Counted from the stretch's first letter, positions 8,670 to 17,989 are shown. The stretch: 64,000 nucleotides of DNA from an uncultured Pelagibacteraceae bacterium (GCA_902578265.1 CACHCA010000004.1:1-64000); one strand, 5' to 3'. Translations and numbers: made by a program. Notes: generated by a model from the sequence alone, not told the origin.

Positions 8670-11328
8670 GTTAATTCTTAATTTTAAGTCTAAAGATTCA
8701 AAAAAAATTAAAGATCCAAAAATTTTTTTAGGTGGAAAAGGGGCAAATTTATCTGAAATGGGAAGAATGGGATTACCAGTACCTCCTGGTTTTACTATCT
8801 CAACAAAAGTGTGCGAAATTTTTTATAAGGATAAAAAAAAATTAAATTCCAAATTAATTAGCCAAATAAAAAAAGAAATTAAAACAATAGAAAAAGATGT
8901 ATCAAAAAAATTTGGAGATTTAAAGAATCCTCTTCTTTTATCAGTTCGATCTGGAGCAAGAGTTTCAATGCCAGGTATGATGGATACAATTCTGAATTTA
9001 GGACTAAATGACAAAACAGTTGTTGCTTTGGCTAACAAAACATCCAACGGAAGATTTGCGAAAGATAGTTATAGAAGATTCATCCAGATGTACGGAAATG
9101 TAGTCATGGGTGTTGAAAGTTACAATTTTGAGGAATTGATAGAAAATTATAAGTTAACAAAAGGTGTATTGATGGACACAGATCTCGATGAAGAGGATTG
9201 GGATGGTTTAATAAATGATTTTAAGAATGTAATTAAAGACAAGACTAGTAAAGATTTTCCTCAAGATGTTTATCATCAATTATTCGGGGCAATAAGTGCT
9301 GTATTTTTATCTTGGGAGAGCAAAAGAGCGAAAGTTTACAGAAAGTTGAATCAAATTCCACCTGAATGGGGAACAGCTGTTAATGTTCAATCTATGGTTT
9401 TTGGAAATATGGGTAATGATTGTGCAACAGGAGTTGTTTTCTCCAGAAACCCTTCAGATGGGTCAAATGATATTTATGGAGAATATTTGATTAATGCTCA
9501 GGGAGAAGATGTTGTAGCTGGAACAAGAACTCCACAGTACATTACAAAGAAGGCAAGAAAAGAAGCAAAAGTTGGTGATGCATCTATGGAAGAGTCGATG
9601 CCAGAAGTATATCACGAATTATATAAAATTTTAAAAAAACTGGAGAAACATTATAAGGATATGCAAGATGTGGAGTTCACTGTTGAAAGTAATAAACTTT
9701 GGATATTACAAACTCGATCTGGAAAAAGAACATCAAAATCAGCAGTAAAAATTGCTGTTGATATGGTTAGAGAGAAGTTAATCAATAAAAATGATGCTGT
9801 TTTAAGAGTTGATCCCAACTCTTTAGATACGCTTTTGCATCCTACTTTAGATGAGAAAAGTTCAATCAAAGTTATAGCAAACGGTCTTCCAGCGTCTCCT
9901 GGTGCAGTAAGCGGAAAAGTAGTTTTCAGTTCAGAGGAGGCTGAAAGATTAAATGATATGATGCAAGATACAATTTTAGTTAGAATTGAAACTTCTCCGG
10001 AAGATATTCAAGGAATGCATGCTGCGAAGGGAATTTTAACTTCAAGAGGAGGTATGACTAGTCATGCTGCAGTTGTAGCTAGGGGGATGGGAAGACCATG
10101 TGTTTCTGGCTCAAGTGAAATTGAAATTAATTACGATAAAAAAGTCTTTAAAACATCTTTGGCTGAGATCAAAGAAGGTGAAACAATTACTATTGACGGT
10201 TCTACAGGAAGAATAATTTTAGGTACAGTTCCAACTATTAAACCTGAGATATCAGGAGATTTTTCAAAATTGATGAGCTGGGCTGATAAAATTAGAAAAC
10301 TTAAAGTAAGAACTAACTCTGAGACTCCTCTAGACACTAAAACAGCCAGAGATTTTGGTGCGGAGGGAATTGGACTTTGTAGGACCGAACATATGTTTTT
10401 TGATGAGGAAAGAATTTTATCAGTACGAGAAATGATTTTATCAAAAACGCTAGATGATAGATCTAATGCTTTAAAAAAGATTCTACCACATCAAAAAAAA
10501 GATTTTATGGAGATATTTAAGATTATGCATGGTCTCCCAGTTACTGTAAGATTATTAGATCCACCATTACATGAATTTTTACCAAAATCTGATAAAGAAA
10601 TTTCTGAAGTAGCTAATGTAGTTGGATCAGACAAAAAAGATATTGAGAGCAGGATAGAAGAACTTCATGAACAAAATCCAATGTTAGGACATAGAGGTTG
10701 TAGACTTGGCATTTCATTTCCTGAAATTTATGAGATGCAATGTAGAGCGATATTCGAGGCTCTTGCAGACTTAAAAAAAAACAAAAAAAAATTTGCTTTT
10801 CCTGAGATAATGATTCCTTTGGTTTCAACCGAAGCTGAGATTAAAATAATGAAAGATTTAGTAATCAATACTGCAAGAAAAGTTCAAAAAGAAAATAAAA
10901 CAAAAATTGAATTTCTAGTGGGTACAATGATTGAGTTACCTAGAGCAGCAATTAAGGCTAATGATATTGCGAAACATGCTGAATTCTTTAGTTTTGGCAC
11001 TAATGATTTAACACAAACAACTTTTGGAATAAGTAGAGATGATAGTGGTAAATTTTTAAATGATTATATAGATAATAAGATTTTTGCTATTGATCCGTTT
11101 GTATCCATTGATGACGGAGTGAAAGATTTAGTCGAAATAGCGGTTTACAAAGGAAAAAAACAAAATAAAAAAATTAAGTTAGGTATATGTGGTGAACATG
11201 GTGGTGATCCAAAGAGTATTAAATTTTGTTCAAAAGCTGGGCTTAATTATGTTTCCTGTTCACCTTACAGAGTTCCTATAGCTAGATTAGCAGCGGCACA
11301 GGCTGAGCTTACGAAAAATAAAAATTAA
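8662..11328 (+). CDS. ppdK: Pyruvate, phosphate dikinase
   Basis: PPDK interconverts pyruvate + ATP + phosphate and PEP + AMP + pyrophosphate. The 888 residues give the full domain order: N-terminal nucleotide-grasp domain (GGKGANLSEMGRMGLPVPPG, RSGARVSMPGMMDT), the central phosphohistidine domain with GGMTSHAAVVARG (H468), and a C-terminal PEP/pyruvate barrel with LCRTEHMFF, LGHRGCRLG and the catalytic-cysteine region LGICGEHGGDP. It is the last gene of the glyQ-glyS-ppdK run. With ppc further right, the window holds two PEP-node enzymes. Confidence 0.97.
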   Translation: MNKLILNFKSKDSKKIKDPKIFLGGKGANLSEMGRMGLPVPPGFTISTKVCEIFYKDKKKLNSKLISQIKKEIKTIEKDVSKKFGDLKNPLLLSVRSGARVSMPGMMDTILNLGLNDKTVVALANKTSNGRFAKDSYRRFIQMYGNVVMGVESYNFEELIENYKLTKGVLMDTDLDEEDWDGLINDFKNVIKDKTSKDFPQDVYHQLFGAISAVFLSWESKRAKVYRKLNQIPPEWGTAVNVQSMVFGNMGNDCATGVVFSRNPSDGSNDIYGEYLINAQGEDVVAGTRTPQYITKKARKEAKVGDASMEESMPEVYHELYKILKKLEKHYKDMQDVEFTVESNKLWILQTRSGKRTSKSAVKIAVDMVREKLINKNDAVLRVDPNSLDTLLHPTLDEKSSIKVIANGLPASPGAVSGKVVFSSEEAERLNDMMQDTILVRIETSPEDIQGMHAAKGILTSRGGMTSHAAVVARGMGRPCVSGSSEIEINYDKKVFKTSLAEIKEGETITIDGSTGRIILGTVPTIKPEISGDFSKLMSWADKIRKLKVRTNSETPLDTKTARDFGAEGIGLCRTEHMFFDEERILSVREMILSKTLDDRSNALKKILPHQKKDFMEIFKIMHGLPVTVRLLDPPLHEFLPKSDKEISEVANVVGSDKKDIESRIEELHEQNPMLGHRGCRLGISFPEIYEMQCRAIFEALADLKKNKKKFAFPEIMIPLVSTEAEIKIMKDLVINTARKVQKENKTKIEFLVGTMIELPRAAIKANDIAKHAEFFSFGTNDLTQTTFGISRDDSGKFLNDYIDNKIFAIDPFVSIDDGVKDLVEIAVYKGKKQNKKIKLGICGEHGGDPKSIKFCSKAGLNYVSCSPYRVPIARLAAAQAELTKNKN

Positions 11329-11342
11329 AAAAGTCAAATAAT

Positions 11343-12176
11343 CTAGATTTCTAGTTTGAAATCTATAGCTGGGGCACTATGAGTAATGCTCCCGATTGAA
11401 ATTCTATCAACGCCAGTCATAGCGACAGATTTTACAGTTTTAAGATTTATATTCCCTGAAGCTTCTGTCTCATAATTTTTTTTAGCAAGTTTAACACCTG
11501 CTCTAAGATTTTTAATACTCATATTATCAAATAAAATAGTATTAAATTTAAGACCAATAATTTTTTTCAGTTGCTTTAAATCATCCACTTCAACAGTAAT
11601 TTTTTTTCCTTTTTTATTTTTTATTGCTAATGAAACTAATTCTTTTAAATCAGAACTAGCGATATGATTATCTTTAATCAAAAATTCATCACTTAAATTA
11701 AATCTATGATTTGTACCGCCTCCTAATTTAACTGCATATTTTTGAATAACTCTATAATTTGGTAAAGTTTTTCTGGTACAGCAAATTTTGCAATTTTTTC
11801 CAGCTAGTTTTACATATTGATTTGTTTTTGTAGCTATTCCAGAAATATGAGATAAAAAATTTAATGCAACTCTTTCTGCAATCATTATAGAATTAGCTTT
11901 ACCTTTTATTACCGCTATTACAGAATTTTTTTTGACTGTGGACCCATCCTTTTTTTTAAATATAAAATTAATTTTTTTGTCAACTTGCTTAAAAGACTGT
12001 TTTACAAATAACAAACCTGCAATAACTGCTTTTTGATTAGAAATTATTTTAGCCTCAATAATTTTATTATTATTTATGAGGTTAGATGTTATATCTCCGT
12101 AAGGATACAAATCTTCGGTAAGTGCAAGTTTTACTCTGTCTTTGATAAACGTTTCACTTAATTTAATTTTTGACAC
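11343..12176 (-). CDS. nadC: Nicotinate-nucleotide pyrophosphorylase (quinolinate phosphoribosyltransferase)
   Basis: NadC converts quinolinate and PRPP to nicotinate mononucleotide in de novo NAD synthesis. The 277-residue protein has the family motifs EDLYPYGDITSNLI, AERVALNFLSHISGIAT, CTRKTLPNYR, KLGGGTNHRFNLSDE and the barrel segments EVDDLKQL, LFDNMS and EASGNINL. It lies 6 bases downstream of nadA on the same strand, so the two form an operon. No nadB (L-aspartate oxidase) accompanies them. Confidence 0.96.
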   Translation of the reverse strand: MSKIKLSETFIKDRVKLALTEDLYPYGDITSNLINNNKIIEAKIISNQKAVIAGLLFVKQSFKQVDKKINFIFKKKDGSTVKKNSVIAVIKGKANSIMIAERVALNFLSHISGIATKTNQYVKLAGKNCKICCTRKTLPNYRVIQKYAVKLGGGTNHRFNLSDEFLIKDNHIASSDLKELVSLAIKNKKGKKITVEVDDLKQLKKIIGLKFNTILFDNMSIKNLRAGVKLAKKNYETEASGNINLKTVKSVAMTGVDRISIGSITHSAPAIDFKLEI

Positions 12177-12182
12177 GAAGTG

Positions 12183-13172
12183 TTATCTACCGATAGCAAC
12201 CATTTTTTCTACTGACAATCTAGCTTTATCAATTGTTTCTTTGTCCATGATAATTTCACCAGTTTCATTTTCTAAACAGTCTAAAATTTTAGGCAAAGTG
12301 ATTTTTTTCATATGCGGACACATATTACATGGCCTTATAAATTCTACGTTTGGATTTTCCACTTGAATGTTATCACTCATAGAACATTCAGTTACCATCA
12401 TTACTTTTTTCGGCTGATTATCTTTAACATAATTAATCATTCCTGATGTTGATCCTGCAAAATCACTTGCTTTTATAACTTCTGGTGGACACTCTGGATG
12501 TGCAATTATTTTAATTCCAGGATTATTTTTCCTTATATTTTTAATTTCGTTTTCATTGAATTGATCATGAACAATACAAATTCCTTTCCATGAGATAATT
12601 TCAACGTTGGTTTGTGAAGCAACGTATTTAGCTAAATAGTCATCAGGTAAAAAAATAACTTTTTTCACTCCTAAGGATTTTACAATTTTGACTGCGTTAG
12701 CAGAAGTACAACACACATCTGTTTCTGCTTTTACGTCAGCAGATGTATTTACATATGAGACAACAGGAACTCCTGGATACTTCTCTTTTAACAGTCTCAC
12801 ATCTTTACCTGTAATTGAAGATGACAATGAACAACCTGCATTCATGTCTGGTAATAAAACCTTTTTATTTGGACTCATTAATTTTGCAGTCTCAGCCATA
12901 AAGTGAACGCCTGCCATAATAATTATATCGGCTGAGGTTTTTGATGCTTCAACAGCAAGAGCCAAAGAGTCTGCAGAAAAATCTGCAATACCGTGATAAA
13001 TTTCTGGAGTTTGATAGTTATGAGCAAGTATTACTGCATTCTTCTCTTTTTTTAATTTATTTATTTTATAAATATAAGGAGCATGAACTGCCCACTCAAT
13101 CTCAGGCATAACCTTTGAAATCTTCTTATAAATCGGATCCGTTGACAATCTTACTTCTTGATTAAAATCCAT
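12183..13172 (-). CDS. nadA: Quinolinate synthase
   Basis: NadA condenses iminoaspartate with dihydroxyacetone phosphate to quinolinate using a [4Fe-4S] cluster. The 329 residues contain AHNYQTPEI, the three cluster cysteines in MNAGCSLSS, WKGICIVHDQF and NMCPHMKKITL, and the repeated substrate motif HPECPPEV. It is the first gene of a nadA-nadC pair. Its substrate must come from an L-aspartate oxidase or aspartate dehydrogenase encoded elsewhere. Confidence 0.96.
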   Translation of the reverse strand: MDFNQEVRLSTDPIYKKISKVMPEIEWAVHAPYIYKINKLKKEKNAVILAHNYQTPEIYHGIADFSADSLALAVEASKTSADIIIMAGVHFMAETAKLMSPNKKVLLPDMNAGCSLSSSITGKDVRLLKEKYPGVPVVSYVNTSADVKAETDVCCTSANAVKIVKSLGVKKVIFLPDDYLAKYVASQTNVEIISWKGICIVHDQFNENEIKNIRKNNPGIKIIAHPECPPEVIKASDFAGSTSGMINYVKDNQPKKVMMVTECSMSDNIQVENPNVEFIRPCNMCPHMKKITLPKILDCLENETGEIIMDKETIDKARLSVEKMVAIGR

Positions 13173-13229
13173 AAATAAAATTTATCAATTTGAAACCTAC
13201 TTGTCATTGATTTAATGTGGGTCATATTT

Positions 13230-13315
13230 GCGGCCATGCTGAAATTGGTAGACAGGCACGGTTGAGGGCCGTGTGGACCTAGTCCATGAGAGTTCGAGTC
13301 TCTCTGGCCGCACCA
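13230..13315 (+). tRNA. tRNA-Leu (anticodon GAG)
   Basis: A complete class II tRNA can be folded by eye. The acceptor stem is GCGGCCA / TGGCCGC with discriminator A and an encoded CCA (13313-13315). The D-arm contains AATTGGTAGACA. The anticodon arm is CACGG-TTGAGGG-CCGTG, giving anticodon GAG. The long variable arm pairs TGGAC with GTCCA, and the T-arm is GAGAG-TTCGAGT-CTCTC. It should read CUC and CUU leucine codons. It sits between the divergent nadA and the convergent ygfZ-like gene, with no integrase nearby. Confidence 0.97.
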
Positions 13316-13320
13316 AAAAA

Positions 13321-14208
13321 CTAAATCTTTAGCCATTCAGGTATAAATATTTTAAATGATCCATTTTTACTTTTTAAAGTAAGATCTTTATGAAAATTTT
13401 CATTTGAAAATTTTATCAAAGCAAAGGGATACTCTTCATTTATCAAAATTTTTCCAATTTCAATCTTATTACAATATACCGTTTCACCTTCATCAAGTTT
13501 TCCATCAATTATCTCAACTGGTAACAACCGCTTAGAAAGTTTATTTTTAAGTTTAATTCTAGCAGTATTTTCTTGTCCTACGTAACACCCTTTTTTAAAA
13601 TCAATACCATTAAGTTCTTCAAAATTACATTCAATACCAAATAATTTATTTTTTAATTTATTTAAATTCTTTGGAACTATCCCAAGTTTATGACTTTGAT
13701 TATAATAGTCCTCAATTTTATCGTCTTTTAATTCAAGTTTTTTTAGAGACAAATAAAGTTTTTCTAAATTAATTATTAACCTTGCACCCAAATTTTTATT
13801 TCTTGGATCTAGAACTATTGGATCCTCTCTATATCTCATAGTAAAACCAAGAATGTCTTTTGAGTTATCTATTGATAAATATTTTTCATAGCTAAAACTA
13901 GCAACAACGAACTCATTGCTAAGATTTAAGATTTCTACTTTTGATCTTATTCTATATAAATTTAATTGTTTTAATATTTCTTCAGATTGAGACTTTTCAC
14001 AATCAATAAAAAAACCTGACTTATGTTTTACAATAATAAATTCATAAAGAAACTTGCCTTGAGGGCTTAATAATGAAGCAAAACAACTTGAATTTTCTGT
14101 GACCTTATTAATGTCATTGCTAATTAAATTTTGCAAGAAGTCTCTAGCATCTTGACCATTTACATAAAGTATGGCCCTATCTTTTAATATATAAACACTA
14201 TTTTTCAT
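13321..14208 (-). CDS. ygfZ: YgfZ/CAF17-type folate-binding protein
   Basis: YgfZ proteins resemble the GcvT aminomethyltransferase and help assemble or repair certain iron-sulfur enzymes. The diagnostic motif K-G-C-Y-x-G-Q is present as FKKGCYVGQENTARIKL; early residues (LYVNGQDARDFLQNLISNDI) match the family N-terminus. I place the start at the ATG at 14208 (295 residues, MKNSVYILK). An upstream in-frame start at 14271 would add 21 residues that do not resemble the family and would overlap pyrC. The gene begins head to head with pyrC, 43 bases apart. Confidence 0.87.
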   Translation of the reverse strand: MKNSVYILKDRAILYVNGQDARDFLQNLISNDINKVTENSSCFASLLSPQGKFLYEFIIVKHKSGFFIDCEKSQSEEILKQLNLYRIRSKVEILNLSNEFVVASFSYEKYLSIDNSKDILGFTMRYREDPIVLDPRNKNLGARLIINLEKLYLSLKKLELKDDKIEDYYNQSHKLGIVPKNLNKLKNKLFGIECNFEELNGIDFKKGCYVGQENTARIKLKNKLSKRLLPVEIIDGKLDEGETVYCNKIEIGKILINEEYPFALIKFSNENFHKDLTLKSKNGSFKIFIPEWLKI

Positions 14209-14251
14209 ATTTGATTGATCGTTAAATTTAATATAATAACTTTTTTCATAA

Positions 14252-15559
14252 ATGTTAGATCTAATAATCAAAAATGGGCAATGTTATATCGATGGGAAAC
14301 TAGAGGATAAGGATATTGCCGTTAAAGACGGTAAAATATTAAAGATTGGTCAAATATCAGAGGAGGCAAAAGAAGTTTATGATGCCAAAAATAAAATTAC
14401 CTTACCTGGCTGTATAGACACTCAAACTCATTTCAGAGAACCGGGTTCTACAGACACAGAAGATCTTCACTCAGGAAGTAGAGCAGCAGTAGCTGGAGGA
14501 ATTACAGCAGTATTTGAAATGCCAAACACCAACCCTCCCACCTCAAACTTAAAAGAATTTCAAAGAAAATTAGATCTTGCAAAAAATAGAATGTATTGCA
14601 ATTACGCTTTCTATTTTGGTGCAACAGCAGGTAATGTCAGTCAACTAGCTGAATTAAAAAATTTAGAGGGCTGTTGTGGGATTAAATTGTTTGTAGGCTC
14701 CTCAACAGGTAATCTTTTAGTAGCACTAGAGGAAGATATTGATAAAGTTTTTCAAAATAGTTCAAAGGTAGTAGCAGTTCATTCAGAGGATGAAGAAATC
14801 TTAAATAAGAATAAAAAATTGATTAAAAATGGTGATGTACATTCACATCCTATTTGGAGAAGTGAGGAATGTGCAATTTCTTCAACTAGAAGAATAGTTA
14901 GACTTGCAAAAAAATATAATAAGAAAGCGCATGTGCTTCATATCACCACTAAACAAGAAGTAGATTTTTTATCTCAACACAAAGGTAATATTACTTTTGA
15001 AATAACTCCACAACATTTAACAATCTATGCACCTGATTGTTATGATAAACTTGGAACTTATGCACAGATGAATCCACCAATAAGAGATAAATCTCATTAT
15101 GATCGATTGTGGTATGCAGTAAGAAACAATTTAAATGATACTATTGGTTCAGATCATGCACCGCATCTAAAAGTAAATAAAGATAAAGAATATCCTAATT
15201 CTCCATCAGGCATGCCAGGTGTTCAAACACTTATGTCAGTAATGTTAGATCATGTTAATCATGGAAAATTATCACTAACCCAACTAATAAATCTGGTGTG
15301 CGAAAATCCAATAAAAATATTCGGGATACAGAACAAAGGATTTATTAAAGAAGGATATGACGCCGACTTTACTATCGTTGATATGAATAAGAAAATAACA
15401 ATTAAAAATGAGAATATAGAAAGTAAATGTAGATGGTCGCCTTTTAATGATGTTGAATTTAAAGGAACACCTGTAGCAACAATAATCTCTGGTAAAATAA
15501 AGATGAGGGATGGAAAGATTTTAGGTGACCCTGAGGGCAACCCTTTAAAATTTAGTTAA
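14252..15559 (+). CDS. pyrC: Dihydroorotase, class I type (alphaproteobacterial PyrC)
   Basis: Dihydroorotase cyclises carbamoyl aspartate to dihydroorotate in pyrimidine synthesis. The 435 residues form an amidohydrolase with the metal-site segment DTQTHFREPG, the carboxylated-lysine region CGIKLFVGSSTG, later histidines in VAVHSEDEE and KAHVLHITTK, the aspartate in IGSDHAPH, and substrate motif NTNPPTS. The first histidine of the usual HxH pair is glutamine (Q58). From memory this substitution is shared by many alphaproteobacterial relatives, so I keep the dihydroorotase call. Another cyclic amidohydrolase activity is the main alternative. Confidence 0.85.
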   Translation: MLDLIIKNGQCYIDGKLEDKDIAVKDGKILKIGQISEEAKEVYDAKNKITLPGCIDTQTHFREPGSTDTEDLHSGSRAAVAGGITAVFEMPNTNPPTSNLKEFQRKLDLAKNRMYCNYAFYFGATAGNVSQLAELKNLEGCCGIKLFVGSSTGNLLVALEEDIDKVFQNSSKVVAVHSEDEEILNKNKKLIKNGDVHSHPIWRSEECAISSTRRIVRLAKKYNKKAHVLHITTKQEVDFLSQHKGNITFEITPQHLTIYAPDCYDKLGTYAQMNPPIRDKSHYDRLWYAVRNNLNDTIGSDHAPHLKVNKDKEYPNSPSGMPGVQTLMSVMLDHVNHGKLSLTQLINLVCENPIKIFGIQNKGFIKEGYDADFTIVDMNKKITIKNENIESKCRWSPFNDVEFKGTPVATIISGKIKMRDGKILGDPEGNPLKFS

Positions 15560-15884
15560 TTTTTACGGTAAAACTATTAACTAGTATTACACCAACAACA
15601 ATAAGAAACAGACCTGCAATAGCTTGCCAAGCTAAGGTTTGTTTAAAAAAGAAATATCCAAGCAAAGCTACTGTAAATACTCCAAGTCCACTCCAAGTTG
15701 CATAAACAATAGCAATCGGGAGTTTATCCATAACAAATGTCATCAAGTAGAAAGACACTAAATAAAATATTGTTAAACAAACTGTTGGAATAATCTTGGT
15801 AAAATTTTGTGAAACTGGCAATAACATTGTTCCAGCCACCTCACAAAATATGGCGATAAGTAGAAAAGAGTATGTTTTAACCAT
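15552..15884 (-). CDS. Small multidrug resistance (EmrE/SugE-family) transporter
   Basis: The SMR family consists of four-helix proton antiporters exporting cationic compounds, or guanidinium in the Gdx/SugE subfamily. From the ATG at 15884 the protein is 110 residues, the family norm, with four hydrophobic helices, the essential glutamate E15 (AIFCEVAGT) and the loop-3 signature YATWSGLG. The start overlaps the end of the upstream acyl-CoA synthetase gene in an ATGGTTAA arrangement, so the two are probably coupled. A start seven codons upstream is possible but would lie deeper in the synthetase. Substrate is unknown; the guanidino-compound genes at 54 kb make a guanidinium exporter conceivable. 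Confidence 0.88.
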   Translation of the reverse strand: MVKTYSFLLIAIFCEVAGTMLLPVSQNFTKIIPTVCLTIFYLVSFYLMTFVMDKLPIAIVYATWSGLGVFTVALLGYFFFKQTLAWQAIAGLFLIVVGVILVNSFTVKIN

Positions 15885-17778
15885 TATTAAGTATTTTATT
15901 GTCAATCAGGTCTTGTTTAATCTCATCAAGAATTGCTGGATCATCAATTGTTGGAGGCATTTTATATTCAACATTATCAGCAATTTTTCTAATTGTTCCT
16001 CTTAAGATTTTTCCAGATCTTGTTTTAGGAAGTCTTTTGATAACTATTGCAACTTTAAATGCAGCTACAGGACCAATTTTATCTCTTACCATTTGAATAC
16101 ATTCTTTGGAAATTGTTTCGTTATCTTTATCAACTCCAGCTTTTAAAACTAGTAACCCTATTGGTAATTGTCCTTTTAGTTTATCTGCAATACCAAGAAC
16201 TGCGCACTCAGCTACTGATTGATGTTCAGATAAAACCTCTTCAATGGCACCAGTTGACAATCTATGGCCAGCAACATTTATTATGTCGTCAGTCCTAGAC
16301 ATAATCCAGATATAGCCATCCTCATCAATATGACCTGCATCATAAGTTTGATAGTAACCATCGTAGTTTGACATATAATTTTGCTTGTATCTTTCATCTG
16401 CATTCCAAAGAGTTGGAAATGTACCAGGGGGTAAAGGTAATTTAACTACAATATCACCCATTTCATTTGGTTTAGCTAAAGTTTGATCTGACTTGATAAT
16501 TTTCACATCATAACCTGGTACTGCTTTACAGGCCGAACCATATTTTGTTTTCATCATTTCAATTCCTGTGCAATTTGAGCTTATTGCCCAACTTGTTTCA
16601 GTTTGCCACCAGTGGTCGATCACTGGAACTTTTAATAAATTTTCTGCCCATTTGATTGTGTCTGGATCTGCTCTTTCACCAGCAAGAAATAAACTTTCAA
16701 AACTACTAAGATCATATTTAGAGAAGAATTTTCCACCAGGATCTTCTTTTTTGATTGCTCTAAATGCAGTTGGAGCTGTAAATAAAGATTTTACTTTATA
16801 ATCAGAAATGATTTTCCAGAAAGCCCCTGCATCAGGTGTACCTACTGGTTTACCTTCGAACAAAACAGTTGTGCATCCTTTAAACAATGGAGCATAAACA
16901 ATGTAAGAATGACCAACAATCCAACCTATATCACTTGCTGACCACCAAATATCTCCTTCATCAATGTTATAGATATTTTTCATTGTCCATTTTAGAGCTA
17001 CTATGTGACCCCCTATGTCTCTTACAATCCCTTTAGGTGTTCCTGTTGTGCCTGAGGTATAGAGTATATAAGCAAACTCATTTGAATTCATCTCTACACA
17101 GTCAGTATCTTTTGCATCAGCTAGTGCCTCATCCCAACTAATTTCAGTGGGTGCATTTACTTTAGCCTCATGACCTTTTCTTTGAAATAAAATCATCTTA
17201 CTAATCTTATGACTTGCTAGTCTAACAGCTTCATCTACTAATGGCTTGTATTCAACCGTTCTACCTGGCTCAAAACCACACGAAGCTGTTACTAGAATTT
17301 TAGCTTTGCTGTCATTTATTCTGCTTGCAAGTTCATTTGATGCAAATCCACCAAAAACAACGGAGTGAATCGCTCCAATTCTTCCACAAGCAAGCATTGC
17401 AATGACTGCTTCAGGTATCATTGGCATATAAATTATTACTCTGTCGCCCTTATTGATGCCTTGATTTGTTAATGCCCCTGCAAATTTAGAGACTTTTGAT
17501 CTTAATTCTTCATATGTAAGTTTACTTTTGTTACCTGTGATGGGACTATCGTAGATTAGTGCAGTTTTTTGACCTAGTCCGTTATCTATATGAATATCTA
17601 ATGCATTGTAGCAAGTATTTGTTACACCATCTTCAAACCATTTATAAAAAGGAGGGTTTGATTTGTTTAAAATTTTTGATGGTTTTTTAAACCAAAAAAT
17701 ATCGTCAGCTGCTTTTCTCCAGAAATTCTCAGGGTCTTCAATTGATTTTCTATAAATTTCTTTAAATTTATCTGACAT
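15877..17778 (-). CDS. prpE: Propionyl-CoA synthetase (PrpE-type acyl-CoA synthetase)
   Basis: This AMP-forming ligase activates propionate (possibly acetate) to its CoA thioester. The 633 residues align better with PrpE than with Acs: the N-terminal NPPFYKWFEDGVTNTCYNALD matches PrpE in pattern, and VRDIGGHIVALKWTM follows the AMP-binding P-loop YTSGTTGTPKG. The acylation lysine K590 lies in LPKTRSGKILRG near the C-terminus. It is the first gene of a two-gene minus-strand unit with the SMR transporter and is divergent from proteorhodopsin. Confidence 0.9.
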   Translation of the reverse strand: MSDKFKEIYRKSIEDPENFWRKAADDIFWFKKPSKILNKSNPPFYKWFEDGVTNTCYNALDIHIDNGLGQKTALIYDSPITGNKSKLTYEELRSKVSKFAGALTNQGINKGDRVIIYMPMIPEAVIAMLACGRIGAIHSVVFGGFASNELASRINDSKAKILVTASCGFEPGRTVEYKPLVDEAVRLASHKISKMILFQRKGHEAKVNAPTEISWDEALADAKDTDCVEMNSNEFAYILYTSGTTGTPKGIVRDIGGHIVALKWTMKNIYNIDEGDIWWSASDIGWIVGHSYIVYAPLFKGCTTVLFEGKPVGTPDAGAFWKIISDYKVKSLFTAPTAFRAIKKEDPGGKFFSKYDLSSFESLFLAGERADPDTIKWAENLLKVPVIDHWWQTETSWAISSNCTGIEMMKTKYGSACKAVPGYDVKIIKSDQTLAKPNEMGDIVVKLPLPPGTFPTLWNADERYKQNYMSNYDGYYQTYDAGHIDEDGYIWIMSRTDDIINVAGHRLSTGAIEEVLSEHQSVAECAVLGIADKLKGQLPIGLLVLKAGVDKDNETISKECIQMVRDKIGPVAAFKVAIVIKRLPKTRSGKILRGTIRKIADNVEYKMPPTIDDPAILDEIKQDLIDNKILNNG

Positions 17779-17826
17779 AATTCTTTTGATTCGTTAGTTA
17801 ATTTATTGTGGTTTTTAAATCACAAA

Positions 17827-17856
17827 TTGTATTTAATTTTAAAAAACGAGTAAAAT
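17827..17856 (+). promoter_or_regulatory. Weak candidate promoter in the proteorhodopsin upstream region
   Basis: TTGTAT (17827-17832) and TAAAAT (17851-17856) are separated by 18 bases and would give a leader of roughly 125 bases upstream of the proteorhodopsin ATG. The match is only moderate for such AT-rich sequence. An 8-base inverted repeat (TTGTGGTT at 17806-17813 and AACCACAA at 17911-17918) brackets it and could be an operator or chance. Confidence 0.25.
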
Positions 17857-17923
17857 CAATGTAAATTAATGACAATTAGGTCTTCTATTAAGTGTTTTTA
17901 TTTGGTATTTAACCACAACTTTT

Positions 17924-17984
17924 GCTTAGGGAAGCCTAAGCTTAGTTTATATAAACTAAAGTAAAAACTAACTAAAGAGGGAGT
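17924..17984 (+). promoter_or_regulatory. Structured 5' leader and strong ribosome binding site of proteorhodopsin
   Basis: Two back-to-back inverted repeats precede the gene: a 7-bp hairpin GCTTAGG-GAAG-CCTAAGC (17924-17941), then the perfect 18-base palindrome TTAGTTTATATAAACTAA (17942-17959). The element AAACTAA occurs at 17953-17959 and again at 17965-17971, so the left arm TTAGTTT could pair with either copy. A strong Shine-Dalgarno AAGAGGGAG (17975-17983) follows, 6 bases before the ATG at 17990. The ribosome site is clear; a regulatory role for the hairpins is inference. Confidence 0.6.
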
Positions 17985-17989
17985 TTTTT

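Noticed and set aside
13230..13315. tRNA-Leu as an integration site for a genomic island
   Set aside because: No integrase, no repeated tRNA 3' end nearby, and both flanks are core housekeeping genes.
13151..13336. 61-codon minus-strand frame covering the tRNA-Leu
   Set aside because: It reads through a perfectly folding tRNA gene; the translated part (RDSNSHGLGPHG) is the well-known artefact of antisense tRNA-Leu.
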